Positions 32,822 to 41,711 are shown, numbered from the stretch's first letter. The stretch is 64,000 nt of DNA from Bog-375 sp049587755 (GCA_049587755.1 JBAVEN010000014.1:55922-119921); one strand, 5' to 3'. Numbers and translations are program-made. Notes: a model not told the origin generated them from the letters alone.

Positions 32822-34673
32822 TGACCGGTCTGCCTTCCATCCACGCGGGCGGTACCACCCCGAAAAGGCTCAGTGCCGTGGGCGCCAAATCCTCGATCCC
32901 GGGGTCCGCAGCCGTCATCTTGAGATTAGAGAAAAGAACGCCTGGCACGAGCGGCGGATCGACGCAATGATCGCCGCGCCAGGCCTTGCGGTTGTCCTCG
33001 AATATCGCGGCAGTGACTCTTCCCACAACCGCATCCCAGGAGGCGCGATAGCCCTCCGCGTAGCCGATGATCAGATCCGGCGCGGCACCCAGGTACGGGC
33101 CGCGATAGATGTCCGTCGCCCGATACACGGACCGGATCGCGGTTTCACCTGTCTTGTCATCGGCCAGCCCTGTGAGTTTGCGCACTAACTCGTCTTTCAG
33201 TGCAACTGCGTCTTCCTCTGTCACAATGCCGTGCGCTTCCCGTCCTCGAAGATTCAGGTAGACGCCGCCCAAACCGAAGGCGTAAGCGCGCGTCTTAGTC
33301 CAGTCGATCCCCTCCAAATACTCGGCGGAGGAGGCAAGTCCCGCATTAAGAGCCAGGTATCCCTCGCGGAGCAGCCAGGAGTTCAGATTAACGCCTCGCC
33401 GGAAGGCGCAAAAGCCGTGATCGGAGAGCACGAATAGCGCCGTTTTCTCATCCGCATAAGTGAGCGCCTTTCCAACTATTCGATCCATATCGCAATAGAG
33501 CGGCTCGATTACATCCAGCCGCCCATGGAACATGTGCTGCACCCGATCGGTGGTATCGAAGACACAGGCCACCACGCCGCGGCGCGTTCGCTCGAGCGCG
33601 CTGAAGAACATGGCCTCCCGCTCCTTTTGAATCAGCTCTGCCTGGCGGAGAAACGCGCTTTCTCCGATTGCACCTTCGTTGAGAGCCGATGTGTCCTCGG
33701 CGAGGCCCAACGTCGAGTAAGTGCCGAGTAACTTTGCCAGATAGACGGCGTAAAACGCGGGATGGCTAATGGGCAAGGCGGGATTCTCCGGATCGATTTG
33801 CACCGGCGTCGCATAGAGGTCGATGTCCGGATCGAGCCGGTTCAGCAGAAAGCGGACGATGCCGTGCGCGCGTCCGAATTTAAGCCTGATCCAGGGCGTG
33901 TATTGGCCAACTTCCAGTGGATACGAGCCGCCCTGAATGTCGATGCTGGCGCCGTCAATGCGGAACGGCACATGAGTTCCCTCGGGCCCTGCGAGCGCGC
34001 CCTCGGGGGCAGTGAAGCGCGAGTAGGTTCCCTGAGTGCCAAGCAAATCGGGGGTGCACATGGCGGATAGCTCGCGTCCACGGAAGGCTTCCGGAGGAAA
34101 TGTTACCGGCACACGCAGGATCGTGCTAGGGACCGCATGAGCGCCGAGTATCTTCCAGAACGGCTCGCTCTTGCGCCGCATTTCCACTGCGGCGCGAGAT
34201 AGAGGCAAACGCCATTTCCCGATCCGCAGGATTTGCCTGGCAGGCCACACCTTCGCCGACGACAGCTCCGGCAAGTAAGTTCGCAAATCGCGGCTCAGGA
34301 AGTCGAAGATATTATGTTTTGCCGGATTGACTCCGGTGGCGAATGTGGACCATGCCACCGGTGAAAGGGCGGGATAGGTAGTTCGGAGCCGCCGGTAAGA
34401 TCCGCGGTCGCGTAATCGCGCGAGGTTGGGCAGTCTGCCTTCAGCCATCAGCCTCTCGGTGATGGCGGGATCGAGGCCGTCGAATCCCAGGAAGATTGCC
34501 TTCCTGGCCTGAGTTCGCCTGGGTCTCGCCAGCACTGACCAGACCATGCGAAACGGCCAGACGATCAGCGATGCGATGCCGGCCAATACGGCCAATACGA
34601 CGGAAAGAAAGGACCCGAGAAACGCGAAGCCGGCGCCGGGGCCGACATACGCGAAGAACCCCCAGTGTGTCAC
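32808..34673 (-). CDS. Membrane-anchored alkaline-phosphatase-superfamily protein
   Basis: A 621-aa paralogue of the lipoprotein encoded downstream, starting with GTG. The N-terminus YVGPGAGFAFLGSF and the following helices (about 5-48) anchor it as a hairpin, with a basic segment after. The catalytic domain (about 58-615) has metal Asp65 in LGFDGLDPA, nucleophile Ser104 in ALSPVAWSTFATG, the metal cluster FDTTDRVQHMFHG, LFVLSDHGFCAF and RGDHCVDPPLVPGVL. The topology puts the catalytic domain on the same side as both termini, so it is probably cytoplasmic unless the N-terminus is out. Its start overlaps the first gene by 4 bases (GTGA). It probably processes phospho-groups on a lipid-linked substrate, but this is inference. 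Confidence 0.85.
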   Translation of the reverse strand: MTHWGFFAYVGPGAGFAFLGSFLSVVLAVLAGIASLIVWPFRMVWSVLARPRRTQARKAIFLGFDGLDPAITERLMAEGRLPNLARLRDRGSYRRLRTTYPALSPVAWSTFATGVNPAKHNIFDFLSRDLRTYLPELSSAKVWPARQILRIGKWRLPLSRAAVEMRRKSEPFWKILGAHAVPSTILRVPVTFPPEAFRGRELSAMCTPDLLGTQGTYSRFTAPEGALAGPEGTHVPFRIDGASIDIQGGSYPLEVGQYTPWIRLKFGRAHGIVRFLLNRLDPDIDLYATPVQIDPENPALPISHPAFYAVYLAKLLGTYSTLGLAEDTSALNEGAIGESAFLRQAELIQKEREAMFFSALERTRRGVVACVFDTTDRVQHMFHGRLDVIEPLYCDMDRIVGKALTYADEKTALFVLSDHGFCAFRRGVNLNSWLLREGYLALNAGLASSAEYLEGIDWTKTRAYAFGLGGVYLNLRGREAHGIVTEEDAVALKDELVRKLTGLADDKTGETAIRSVYRATDIYRGPYLGAAPDLIIGYAEGYRASWDAVVGRVTAAIFEDNRKAWRGDHCVDPPLVPGVLFSNLKMTAADPGIEDLAPTALSLFGVVPPAWMEGRPVIATT

Positions 34674-35530
34674 CGGACACGTCCTTCGAGGAAGGGGACC
34701 TCGAAAACCTTCTCATGCTGGACGGGGCCGTGGCCGAAGTAGCCGTCTTCGCCGAACAATTCCCCGTGGTCGGAGGTGATCGTGACATAAGTGTTCTTCG
34801 GCAGCAGGTCGACTAACTCCTCGACGACACGATCCAGATAGCGCACCGCATCGATTTGACGTCCGCGCAGAGCGGCAAGTTTCGCGGCGCTGAAAGTGCT
34901 TCGCCTCGCCCGAGGCAACTTGCCGCCGACAATGAGCTCGTCGAGATGCCGGAAGACGCCATGCACGCCGCTGATCCGCGGCCATTCGTCGGACGGCTCG
35001 CCGGGCAGCGCGTAGGGATAATGCGTTTCGCCCGTGTTGAGGAGCCAGAACGTGGGCGCTTCCTCCGAGAACGTTAGCTTTCGCAGCATCGCGCGCATGT
35101 CATTGTGGTGGTCCATGAGTTCCCAGGAATCGAAGCCGGTGTTGAGGACCGTGGCTGGATTCAAAACGGGCAGCGAGACCATGGCGCGCGTGCGATAGCC
35201 GAGCTTGCGCAAAAGCACGGGAAGGTACAACCGCGGCAGGAAAGATTTGAACTCCAAATTATCCAGGCCGAGGCGCTGGTTGAATTTCAGGAATTCGCGC
35301 TGGTAGTATTCCGATGCCAGAATGTTGCGGGGGCTCGAATGCGGCATCAGGCCCATCAGCAGGTTGTAGTGTGAAGGAGCCGTCCACGAGGCATAGGACC
35401 AACGCTTTTCGAGCCGGCCAAGTTTCCGCATGGTCGCGGGCCGCGCCGCCGTGAAGGAATCGTAACGGCAACTGTCAAGGATTATCAAGACGTAGTTACT
35501 GGGTCGCTTGGTTATGGAAGATGCGGGCAT
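34670..35530 (-). CDS. Soluble sulfatase-like alkaline-phosphatase-superfamily protein
   Basis: A 286-aa protein without signal peptide or membrane helix, so apparently cytoplasmic. Metal Asp19 lies in LIILDSCRYDSF, the nucleophile position in SWTAPSHYNLLMG is Thr50, and ITSDHGELFGEDGYFGHGP has the C-terminal metal His/Asp. At 286 aa it is a minimal form of the fold, lacking the usual C-terminal subdomain of sulfatases. It is the first gene of the five-gene operon and its stop overlaps the second gene. Divergent from the sigma/anti-sigma pair at 35681. Substrate unknown. Confidence 0.8.
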   Translation of the reverse strand: MPASSITKRPSNYVLIILDSCRYDSFTAARPATMRKLGRLEKRWSYASWTAPSHYNLLMGLMPHSSPRNILASEYYQREFLKFNQRLGLDNLEFKSFLPRLYLPVLLRKLGYRTRAMVSLPVLNPATVLNTGFDSWELMDHHNDMRAMLRKLTFSEEAPTFWLLNTGETHYPYALPGEPSDEWPRISGVHGVFRHLDELIVGGKLPRARRSTFSAAKLAALRGRQIDAVRYLDRVVEELVDLLPKNTYVTITSDHGELFGEDGYFGHGPVQHEKVFEVPFLEGRVR

Positions 35531-35562
35531 TGGCTGGCGATCGTCGGTCCCAATTGTCGATC

Positions 35563-35591
35563 AGTATACACCCAGTGGCCGCGAAGGTTCG
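35563..35591 (-). promoter_or_regulatory. Possible promoter of the phosphatase operon
   Basis: On the minus strand, TATACT (35563-35568) lies 33 bases before the first ATG, with CGAACC 17 bases upstream of it. The GAAC-containing -35 resembles an ECF-type element, which would fit control by the divergent sigma factor. It is a weak match and only a suggestion. Confidence 0.3.
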
Positions 35592-35680
35592 CCGCTGCGA
35601 ACGAGTGAAGCGGCATCCGCCATGTGGTTTTGCTCGTATACTACAAGGGACGCGCCGGAAGCAGGCCGGCGCTTTCTGCG

Positions 35681-36259
35681 ATGCTCCCGATTCAAGTGAT
35701 TGATGCCGCTGACGACAGCGGCGATGCTCCGCGGCGGATGAAACGGCGGGATAGCCGCGCGTTGGCGCAGTTCTACGATCGGTACGGACGCCTGGTTTAC
35801 GCGCTTGTTTTGCGCATCGTGCGGGACCGGGCGGCAGCCGGGGACCTGGTCGAAGAAACGTTCCTCCGCGTCTGGAACCGCGCCCACAGCTTCGAAGCGC
35901 ACAAGAGTGCGTTGGTGCCTTGGCTGCTCGCGGTGGCGCGCAACAGCGGGATCGACTACTTGCGGTCCCAAGAGGGACGCGACAACGGGCTGGCGGCTTT
36001 CGGAAAGACCGAGGAGCCGCGGCTTTACGCCGGCCTCGAAGCCGGCATCCCGTTCGCGGAGCAGGCGCGGCGGGTCAAGCAGGCGCTGGCGCGGTTACCG
36101 GAGACCCACCGGCAAGCGATCGAGCTTCTTTGCTTCGATGGGCTTTCGCTAGCCGAGGCGGCGGCAAAACTGGGAGAGCCGCCGGACGCGGTAAAGGCTT
36201 GGGTGCGCGACGGCCTGGGCGGCCTGCGCAGGGCGATGGTCGCGGGAGTTTCCGAGTGA
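35681..36259 (+). CDS. ECF RNA polymerase sigma factor (SigK-like)
   Basis: The start at 35681 (MLPIQVIDAADD) gives a 192-aa protein. A start at GTG 35624 would have to read through a TATACT hexamer that may be the -10. Region 2 has YDRYGRLVYALVLRIVRDRAAAGDLVEETFLRVWNRAHSF, and region 4 has LPETHRQAIELLCFDGLSLAEAAAKLGEPPDAVKAWVRDGLGGLR. Pairing with an RskA-like anti-sigma that overlaps its end is the usual arrangement of the SigK group. It is divergent from the five-gene phosphatase operon, so that operon is a plausible target. Confidence 0.88.
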   Translation: MLPIQVIDAADDSGDAPRRMKRRDSRALAQFYDRYGRLVYALVLRIVRDRAAAGDLVEETFLRVWNRAHSFEAHKSALVPWLLAVARNSGIDYLRSQEGRDNGLAAFGKTEEPRLYAGLEAGIPFAEQARRVKQALARLPETHRQAIELLCFDGLSLAEAAAKLGEPPDAVKAWVRDGLGGLRRAMVAGVSE

Positions 36260-37008
36260 GCTGCGACGATCTGCGCGAAGCGTACCAACTCTATGCGCTC
36301 GGCGTGGCCGAAGAGCCCGAGCGCAGCGAAATCCGCGCTCACCTGGAACGGCGCTGCACGGCATGCGAGGGCGGGGTTCGGCAGGCGCTCGGTCTGGTCG
36401 CAGCGTTGAGCGCCGCCGCTCCTGCCGCCACTCCTCCAACCCGGTTGCGCCGCCGTCTGCTGGCTTCGATGGGCGTCGCCCAGCGGCACTATGGGTGGCC
36501 GCTTACCTGGGCCGCGGTGGCGTTGCTCTGCTTGGTCGCGGCCACATATTTCAGTGGGCGCGAGCGCCAGTTTGCGGAAGAGAGCCTGCGCCTGCGCCGC
36601 CAGTTGGGTGATCGGACCATCGAAATTCGCCGGTTGCAGGATGCTTTCGCCATCGCCGGCGCGCCCGGCACCATCGAACTCTCATTCGGCCAGGACCAGC
36701 CTGCGCTGCAGCCCAACGGCCGCGTATTCGTCAACCGCAGTCAAGGCGTGCTGCTAATCGCCGCCCATCTGCCGCCGGCGCCATCGGGCAGAATCTACCA
36801 AATGTGGATCATTCCCAAAGGCGGCTCGCCGCGTCCGGCCGGAGTGTTCCAGCCGCACAGCGATGGCACGGCCCTCCATTTCGAGCCGGGCGCGCTGGAT
36901 GTGACCGCGACTGCGTCCATCGCCGTGACGATTGAAAACGAGGCCGGCGCTTCGCAGCCGATCTCAAAGTATTTGATCGTAGCTTCGCTGCCGGCGCCGG
37001 TTCGGTAG
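36256..37008 (+). CDS. RskA-like anti-sigma factor
   Basis: The GTG at 36256 overlaps the sigma stop (GTGA) and reads in frame for 250 residues. The N-terminus has the anti-sigma zinc-finger layout (CDDLREAYQLYALGV, HLERRCTAC, about 3-38). One membrane helix (about 75-97, WPLTWAAVALLCLVAATYF) precedes a coiled segment. A C-terminal RskA domain (about 130-250), with QGVLLIAAHLPPAPSGRIYQMWIIPKGG and a Pro/Val-rich end, lies outside the membrane. Release of the sigma in RskA proteins needs proteolysis of this outer part. It should control the sigma encoded just upstream. Confidence 0.85.
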   Translation: MSCDDLREAYQLYALGVAEEPERSEIRAHLERRCTACEGGVRQALGLVAALSAAAPAATPPTRLRRRLLASMGVAQRHYGWPLTWAAVALLCLVAATYFSGRERQFAEESLRLRRQLGDRTIEIRRLQDAFAIAGAPGTIELSFGQDQPALQPNGRVFVNRSQGVLLIAAHLPPAPSGRIYQMWIIPKGGSPRPAGVFQPHSDGTALHFEPGALDVTATASIAVTIENEAGASQPISKYLIVASLPAPVR

Positions 37009-37132
37009 CTGCTCTCCCCGGCGAGTTACGTCACCTCCGTGGCTGGCTAGCGGGTAAAATCAGATTTCTGCGTGGAAAGTTCCGGTGCGCCGCCGGCGGC
37101 GCTCGCCCGCTCAGAGGGAGGGTCGGCAAATC

Positions 37133-39316
37133 GTGAAACACTCTATAAGAAGTGGGAAACTGGCGCTGGCAGCCGCGACGGCCGGCGCGGTGGCGGCGCT
37201 GGCTCTATGGCCAGCCTGGGCGCAAATGCCACAGCCGCCGCAGGCGGTTCATGGTCCGTGGATGGACAAGAGCCTGTCTCCGGACAAGCGGGCCGACCTG
37301 GTTCTCGAACAGATGACGCTCGACGAGAAGATCCAGCTTGTCCACGGCGTGGGTCGCCTCGAAGAGTCCGGTGCCCGCTCCAACGGCGGCGCCGGCATGA
37401 TCGAGGGCGTACCCAGGCTGGGACTCCCGGATTTGCAGTTGGCCGATTCGGCCGTGGGTGTGCGGTCCGCCGCAGCCCGCGGTCGCTACTCCACGCTGCT
37501 GCCATCCACCATCGGCGAGGCCGCCTCGTGGGATCCGAAGGTGGCCTTTGAATACGGCGCCTTGATTGGCCGCGAACTGCGCGACCAGCAGTACAATGTC
37601 ACCCTGGGCGGCGGCGTGGATATCACGCGCGAGCCGCGCAACGGGCGCAATTTCGAATACCAGGGCGAAGACCCGATCCTGGCTGGGACGATGGTGGCCC
37701 AGCTCATTCGCGGAGTCGCGAGCCAGAAGATCATCGGCGACGTTAAGCATTACGCCTTCAACGACCAGGAGACGGGACGCAACACCGGCAACGTCAAGCT
37801 CGGCAAACGCGCCATGCGGGAAACCGACCTGCTGGCATTTGAGATCGCCGTCACCGACGGGCAGCCCGGCATGGTGATGTGCTCCTATAACCGCTTGAAT
37901 GGCGACTACGCTTGCGAGAACAGTTACTTACTCGATAGCGTGCTGAAGAAGGACTGGGGCTTCAAGGGCTTCGTGATTTCCGATTGGGGGGCCACGCATT
38001 CCACCGCCAAGGCCGCGCTCGCAGGACTCGATAACGAAGAGCCGGGCAGCAGGTATTTCGGTGATGCGCTGAAGAACGCCGTGACGAGTGGGGAGGTGCC
38101 CATGGCGCGCCTCGATGACATGGTGCATCGCATTGTCCGCGCCGAATTCGCCGCCGGTGTTGTCGACGACCCGCCGCGCGGCCGCGTGGTGGATCCGTTC
38201 GCAGATGCGGAAATCGCGCAGCGGATCGCCGAGCAGGCATTTGTGCTTCTGAAGAACGACCGGGGCCAGCTTCCGCTCAATGCTCCGGCGGTGAAATCCA
38301 TCGCGGTCATCGGATCCCACGCCGATGCCGGCGTGCTTTCAGGCGGCGGTTCGGCGCAAGTGGACGCGCCGGGCGGCGAGCGGCCCCGGTGGAACACGCC
38401 GGTGTGGTTTCCTTCGTCGCCGCTGGAGGCGATTCGCGCCAAGGCGCCAAAAGCCAAGGTGGAATTCAACGACGGCGCCGACCCGGCCGCAGCCGCAGCA
38501 CTGGCGAAGGCTTCGGAAATCGCCATCGTCTTCGTCAACCGATGGACCACCGAAGGCCGCGATTTGCCCACTTTGACGCTGCCGGATAAACAGGATGACC
38601 TGGTGAGTGCGGTGGCCGCCGCCAATCCGCACACCATCGTCGTGCTCGAAACTGGTGGTGCAGCCGCCATGCCCTGGATCGGGCAGGTCGGCGCTGCGCT
38701 CGAGACCTGGTACCCCGGTATACGCGGTGCGCAGGCCGCGGCCAACATTCTGTTTGGCGACGTCAACCCGTCCGCCAAGCTGCCCGTCACTTTCCCCAAG
38801 TCCGACGCCGATCTGCCGCATCCCCAGATTCCTGGTATGGATCTGATGCCCGGCCCGGGCCGCGGCTTGCGCGGCCGGATGCCAGATTTCGATATCGACT
38901 ACACCGAGGGCTTGAAGGTCGGCTACAAGTGGTTCGACGCCGAAAACAAGCAGCCGCTGTTCGCGTTCGGTCACGGCCTCAGCTACACGACGTTCGCTTA
39001 CTCCGGCCTGAAGGCCTCGATCGACAGCGTGTCCTTTACTGTGAAGAACACGGGCAAGCGCGCCGGCGCTGAAATCGCCGAGGTCTACGCCGGGCTGCCG
39101 GCCGCCGCCAACGAACCGCCGAAGCGGCTGGTGGCGTGGGATAAAGTCACGCTCGCTCCCGGCGAATCGAAAACCGTCACGCTGCGGCTAGATCCCAAAT
39201 ACCTCTCAGTCTTCGACGAACAGAAGGACGGCTGGGAACTGCTGCCGGGCGAGTACAAGATCTTCGTCGGCGGTTCTTCGCGCAATACGCCTCTCACCGC
39301 CGTAGTCACCCATTGA
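37133..39316 (+). CDS. Secreted GH3 beta-glucosidase
   Basis: Start chosen at GTG 37133, with GAGGGAGGG ahead of it. The alternative GTG at 37085 would add an unlikely Arg-rich leader. The 727-aa product has a signal peptide (about 1-30), the GH3 N-terminal barrel (about 45-345) with nucleophile Asp284 in KGFVISDWGATHS, the GH3 C-terminal domain (about 375-590) and a fibronectin III-like domain (about 640-725). It hydrolyses terminal beta-linked sugars from plant or microbial glycans, consistent with a soil bacterium. GH3 enzymes can also use other nucleophile/acid pairs, so specificity is not certain. Monocistronic. Confidence 0.93.
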   Translation: MKHSIRSGKLALAAATAGAVAALALWPAWAQMPQPPQAVHGPWMDKSLSPDKRADLVLEQMTLDEKIQLVHGVGRLEESGARSNGGAGMIEGVPRLGLPDLQLADSAVGVRSAAARGRYSTLLPSTIGEAASWDPKVAFEYGALIGRELRDQQYNVTLGGGVDITREPRNGRNFEYQGEDPILAGTMVAQLIRGVASQKIIGDVKHYAFNDQETGRNTGNVKLGKRAMRETDLLAFEIAVTDGQPGMVMCSYNRLNGDYACENSYLLDSVLKKDWGFKGFVISDWGATHSTAKAALAGLDNEEPGSRYFGDALKNAVTSGEVPMARLDDMVHRIVRAEFAAGVVDDPPRGRVVDPFADAEIAQRIAEQAFVLLKNDRGQLPLNAPAVKSIAVIGSHADAGVLSGGGSAQVDAPGGERPRWNTPVWFPSSPLEAIRAKAPKAKVEFNDGADPAAAAALAKASEIAIVFVNRWTTEGRDLPTLTLPDKQDDLVSAVAAANPHTIVVLETGGAAAMPWIGQVGAALETWYPGIRGAQAAANILFGDVNPSAKLPVTFPKSDADLPHPQIPGMDLMPGPGRGLRGRMPDFDIDYTEGLKVGYKWFDAENKQPLFAFGHGLSYTTFAYSGLKASIDSVSFTVKNTGKRAGAEIAEVYAGLPAAANEPPKRLVAWDKVTLAPGESKTVTLRLDPKYLSVFDEQKDGWELLPGEYKIFVGGSSRNTPLTAVVTH

Positions 39317-39326
39317 CCGCGGCGGT

Positions 39327-39390
39327 GCAAAGCTGGGACTGGCTCGAATTTCGCCGCTTTTGCGAAACTTCGTGCCTGTCCCCGCTTTGC
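39327..39390. repeat. Dispersed 64-bp palindromic element, copy B
   Basis: Copy B of the 28524-28587 element. Here the right outer arm is intact (GTCCCCGCTTTGC), so it shows the palindrome more clearly. It lies between the GH3 stop and the convergent GYD gene, where it could act as a transcription end. Confidence 0.75.
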
Positions 39391-39413
39391 CCTCCTCCGC
39401 TTTGCGCAGGCGG

Positions 39414-39746
39414 CTACTTCTGGGCGGTGACGGGCTTGTAGCCCGAAGTTCCCGCCCTCTTCATCGCCTCCAAACCGTCCGCGATACTGAGCAGCGGAGT
39501 CGTCTTGACGTTCTTGCAGGCTCCTCCTGCCGCGACGGATACTGCGAACGCCGCAGCGCTGATATTGTCCGGCATCTCGAGAACTCCGATGAGGTCATAG
39601 TCCCCAAACGCCATCCAAAAAGACCCGACCTTGCCCCCGAGCTTCTCGACCACCTTGCTCACCGCCGCCACGCGATCCTGGGGGTGCTTGATCAGCGCCG
39701 CCCAAGCTTCAGCGCTATACGATATCTGGAACAGGTAATTGGCCAT
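39414..39746 (-). CDS. GYD-domain protein
   Basis: A 110-aa protein with the GYD motif FGDYDLIGVLEMPDN (about 47-61) on a ferredoxin-like fold, typical of this small cytoplasmic family (about 95-110 aa). Members form ring-like dimers or hexamers; no enzymatic role is established. The sequence starts with a strand (YLFQISYSAEAW) and ends with an extra basic tail. It stands alone, convergent with GH3 and divergent from the DMT exporter. I assign the family only. Confidence 0.85.
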   Translation of the reverse strand: MANYLFQISYSAEAWAALIKHPQDRVAAVSKVVEKLGGKVGSFWMAFGDYDLIGVLEMPDNISAAAFAVSVAAGGACKNVKTTPLLSIADGLEAMKRAGTSGYKPVTAQK

Positions 39747-39971
39747 CGACGGCCTCCTTCATCCGGGATGTCTCTCCGGCCCCCGGTGTCTGCCGAGTAT
39801 ATACCCTCCCGCTAGCCGCCCGGATGCATTTTTTCCTGTGGAGAGCCGTTCCTTTGGGCGAAGGGCTTAGAATAGTCGGGGTGTCGAATCAGCAAACCTG
39901 GAAATGGCGTTGAGCTGAAGAACCCTGAGCGCTCAAGCGGGCGGCTTGGCAAAGCGCTGGCAGAAACTCCT

Positions 39972-40910
39972 GTGGAAATCAAAAACCATCCACCCGCATG
40001 GAAGACTTTGCTGGCTTTCGCGATCGTCTATTTTGTGTGGGGATCGACATTTTTCGCAATTCGCGTTGGAGTCCGCGAGGTTCCGCCGTTCCTTCTGGCG
40101 GCGATGCGGTTCCTGGTTGCGGGACTGGTTCTTTACGGTTGGATGATCGCGCAGGGCGAGCGCTCACCGCGCGTCCGGCAATGGAGGTCGGCATTCCTGC
40201 TGGCGCTGCTGATCTTCGTCCTCGACTACGGGCTGTTGTTCTGGGCCGAGCAGCGTGTGCCTTCGGGCATCGCCGCGGTGATGATGGCGACGATTCCGAC
40301 GTTTATGGCGCTATCGGAAATCATTTTCCTGCGAACGCAGAGGCTCACCGTTCGGCTCGCATTGGCCCTCCTGATCGGGATTGGAGGAGTGGCCGTGCTG
40401 ACGATCCGCTCGCTGAATCTAGGCGGGGCGCCGATCGACAGGGCGGGCGCGGCGGCACTCATCATTGCCGCGATGAGCTGGTCGGTGGCGGCTGCGCTGA
40501 TGCGCAAGCTGCCGCTGCCGGCGTCGAAAGTCATGAGCTCGGGGGCGCAGATGCTCGCGGGAGGAGTGCTGCTGGCTCTCGCGGCGGCCGCTCTGGGAGA
40601 ATTTCGTGATTTCCGTCCCTGGACGGTTTCGCGTGGAGCGTGGTTCGCGTTGCTCTACCTGATTGTGGCGGGCTCGATTATTGCGTTCACCGCCTACGTG
40701 TGGTTGATTCATCATGAATCGCCAACCAAGGTCGGGACCTACGCATACGTGAATCCGGTGGTGGCCGTGCTGGTTGGGTATTTCCTGGGCGGCGAAGCGC
40801 TGGGCCCGCGAACGATTCTGGGGACGCTGTTGGTTCTGATCAGCGTGGTGGTCATCACAACGACGCGAGCGAAGAGAGCGGCGGTGACGGCGGCGGAAGA
40901 TGCGGGGTAG
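39972..40910 (+). CDS. EamA/DMT-superfamily exporter
   Basis: A 312-aa membrane protein of ten predicted helices in two EamA repeats (about 12-140 and 155-295), with FVWGSTFFAIRVGVREVPPFLLAAMRFLVAG at the start of repeat 1 and YVNPVVAVLVGYFLGGEAL in repeat 2. These proteins export amino acids or metabolites by proton exchange; YedA/RhaT-like members are the nearest in layout. Substrate unknown. It starts with GTG. Monocistronic, with a 429-base gap to rpsL that holds the superoperon promoter. Confidence 0.88.
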   Translation: MEIKNHPPAWKTLLAFAIVYFVWGSTFFAIRVGVREVPPFLLAAMRFLVAGLVLYGWMIAQGERSPRVRQWRSAFLLALLIFVLDYGLLFWAEQRVPSGIAAVMMATIPTFMALSEIIFLRTQRLTVRLALALLIGIGGVAVLTIRSLNLGGAPIDRAGAAALIIAAMSWSVAAALMRKLPLPASKVMSSGAQMLAGGVLLALAAAALGEFRDFRPWTVSRGAWFALLYLIVAGSIIAFTAYVWLIHHESPTKVGTYAYVNPVVAVLVGYFLGGEALGPRTILGTLLVLISVVVITTTRAKRAAVTAAEDAG

Positions 40911-41066
40911 CTCGCGACTGGCCGGCGGGTCCGGAACGATCGAAGATTGGCCTTCCGAACCGACGATGACCTAACTAAAGTGAAATTACCTCGTTGGCCC
41001 CAGGCTGGGCTTCGCCTTGCCTTGCAGGCTGCTTGGGCGCCTGTCGGAACAGGTCGTTGACCCCGC

Positions 41067-41096
41067 TTGCACTTTTCCGCCCACTTCGGGTATTAT
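41067..41096 (+). promoter_or_regulatory. Promoter of the ribosomal superoperon
   Basis: TTGCAC (41067-41072), 18 bases, TATTAT (41091-41096) match 4/6 and 5/6. The start is predicted near 41103, leaving a leader of about 235 bases before rpsL, with room for structured control RNA. In 40911-41066 and in the leader I see no other supported element. Confidence 0.55.
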
Positions 41097-41339
41097 GAAA
41101 AGGTTCCGCGAGTGTCGCTTTCTGCTCCTGTGCTACCGCTTGTTGTGTGACAAGCCCGGCTGGGAGTGAGGCCCCGAGGTTCCACCGGTCACCCCGTCTG
41201 GAACATGGGCCTGTCCAAAAGCTAGTAATCCTCGCTGTTTTGGCCTGAAAAAGGTCTGTTGTGTGGAGAATCGGCGCGGCTTCCGGGCGGCCCCGGATTG
41301 CGCGTGCCGAATTAAGTTTCAACGCAAAGAGGAAGATTC

Positions 41340-41711
41340 GTGCCAACTTTTAACCAACTTGTGCGCCTGGGGCGGAGACCGCCGCGCTGGAAGACGTCGA
41401 GCCCGGCGCTGGAAAGCTGCCCGCAGAAGCGCGGGGTGTGCACGCGCGTTTACACCTCCACGCCCAAGAAGCCGAACTCGGCGCTGCGCAAGGTAGCTCG
41501 CGTGCGCCTCACTAACGGGATCGAAGTTACCACTTATATTCCCGGCGTCGGCCACAACCTGCAGGAGCACTCGATCGTGCTGATTCGCGGCGGCCGCGTG
41601 AAGGATCTTCCCGGCGTGCGCTATCACGTGATTCGCGGCGCTCTCGATACCGCCGGCGTCACCAACCGCAAGCAGGGCAGGTCGAAGTACGGAGCCAAGA
41701 GACCCAAATAG
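41340..41711 (+). CDS. rpsL: Ribosomal protein S12
   Basis: A 123-aa S12 with the decoding-site loop TPKKPNSALRKVARVRL and the conserved PGVRYHVIRGALDT and GRSKYGAKRPK end. The Lys residues where streptomycin-resistance mutations arise (KKPNS and the later RVKDLPGVR) are wild type by eye. It starts with GTG after AAAGAGGAAGA. S12 lies at the 30S decoding centre. First gene of the str-S10-spc-alpha superoperon, 9 bases before rpsG. Confidence 0.97.
   Translation: MPTFNQLVRLGRRPPRWKTSSPALESCPQKRGVCTRVYTSTPKKPNSALRKVARVRLTNGIEVTTYIPGVGHNLQEHSIVLIRGGRVKDLPGVRYHVIRGALDTAGVTNRKQGRSKYGAKRPK

Noticed and set aside
31022..33250. Similarity of the RHH tail (DELVRKLKGLGYLK) to KDELVRKLTGLADD in the 621-aa enzyme
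   Set aside because: In the enzyme this belongs to a conserved family segment before the DKTGE motif, so the likeness is probably chance. The LGY-tail similarity is kept only as a suggestion.
40911..41339. A riboswitch or L4-type leader before rpsL
   Set aside because: The leader is long enough, but I could not identify a conserved aptamer or ribosomal-protein binding structure by eye. A covariance-model search would decide.
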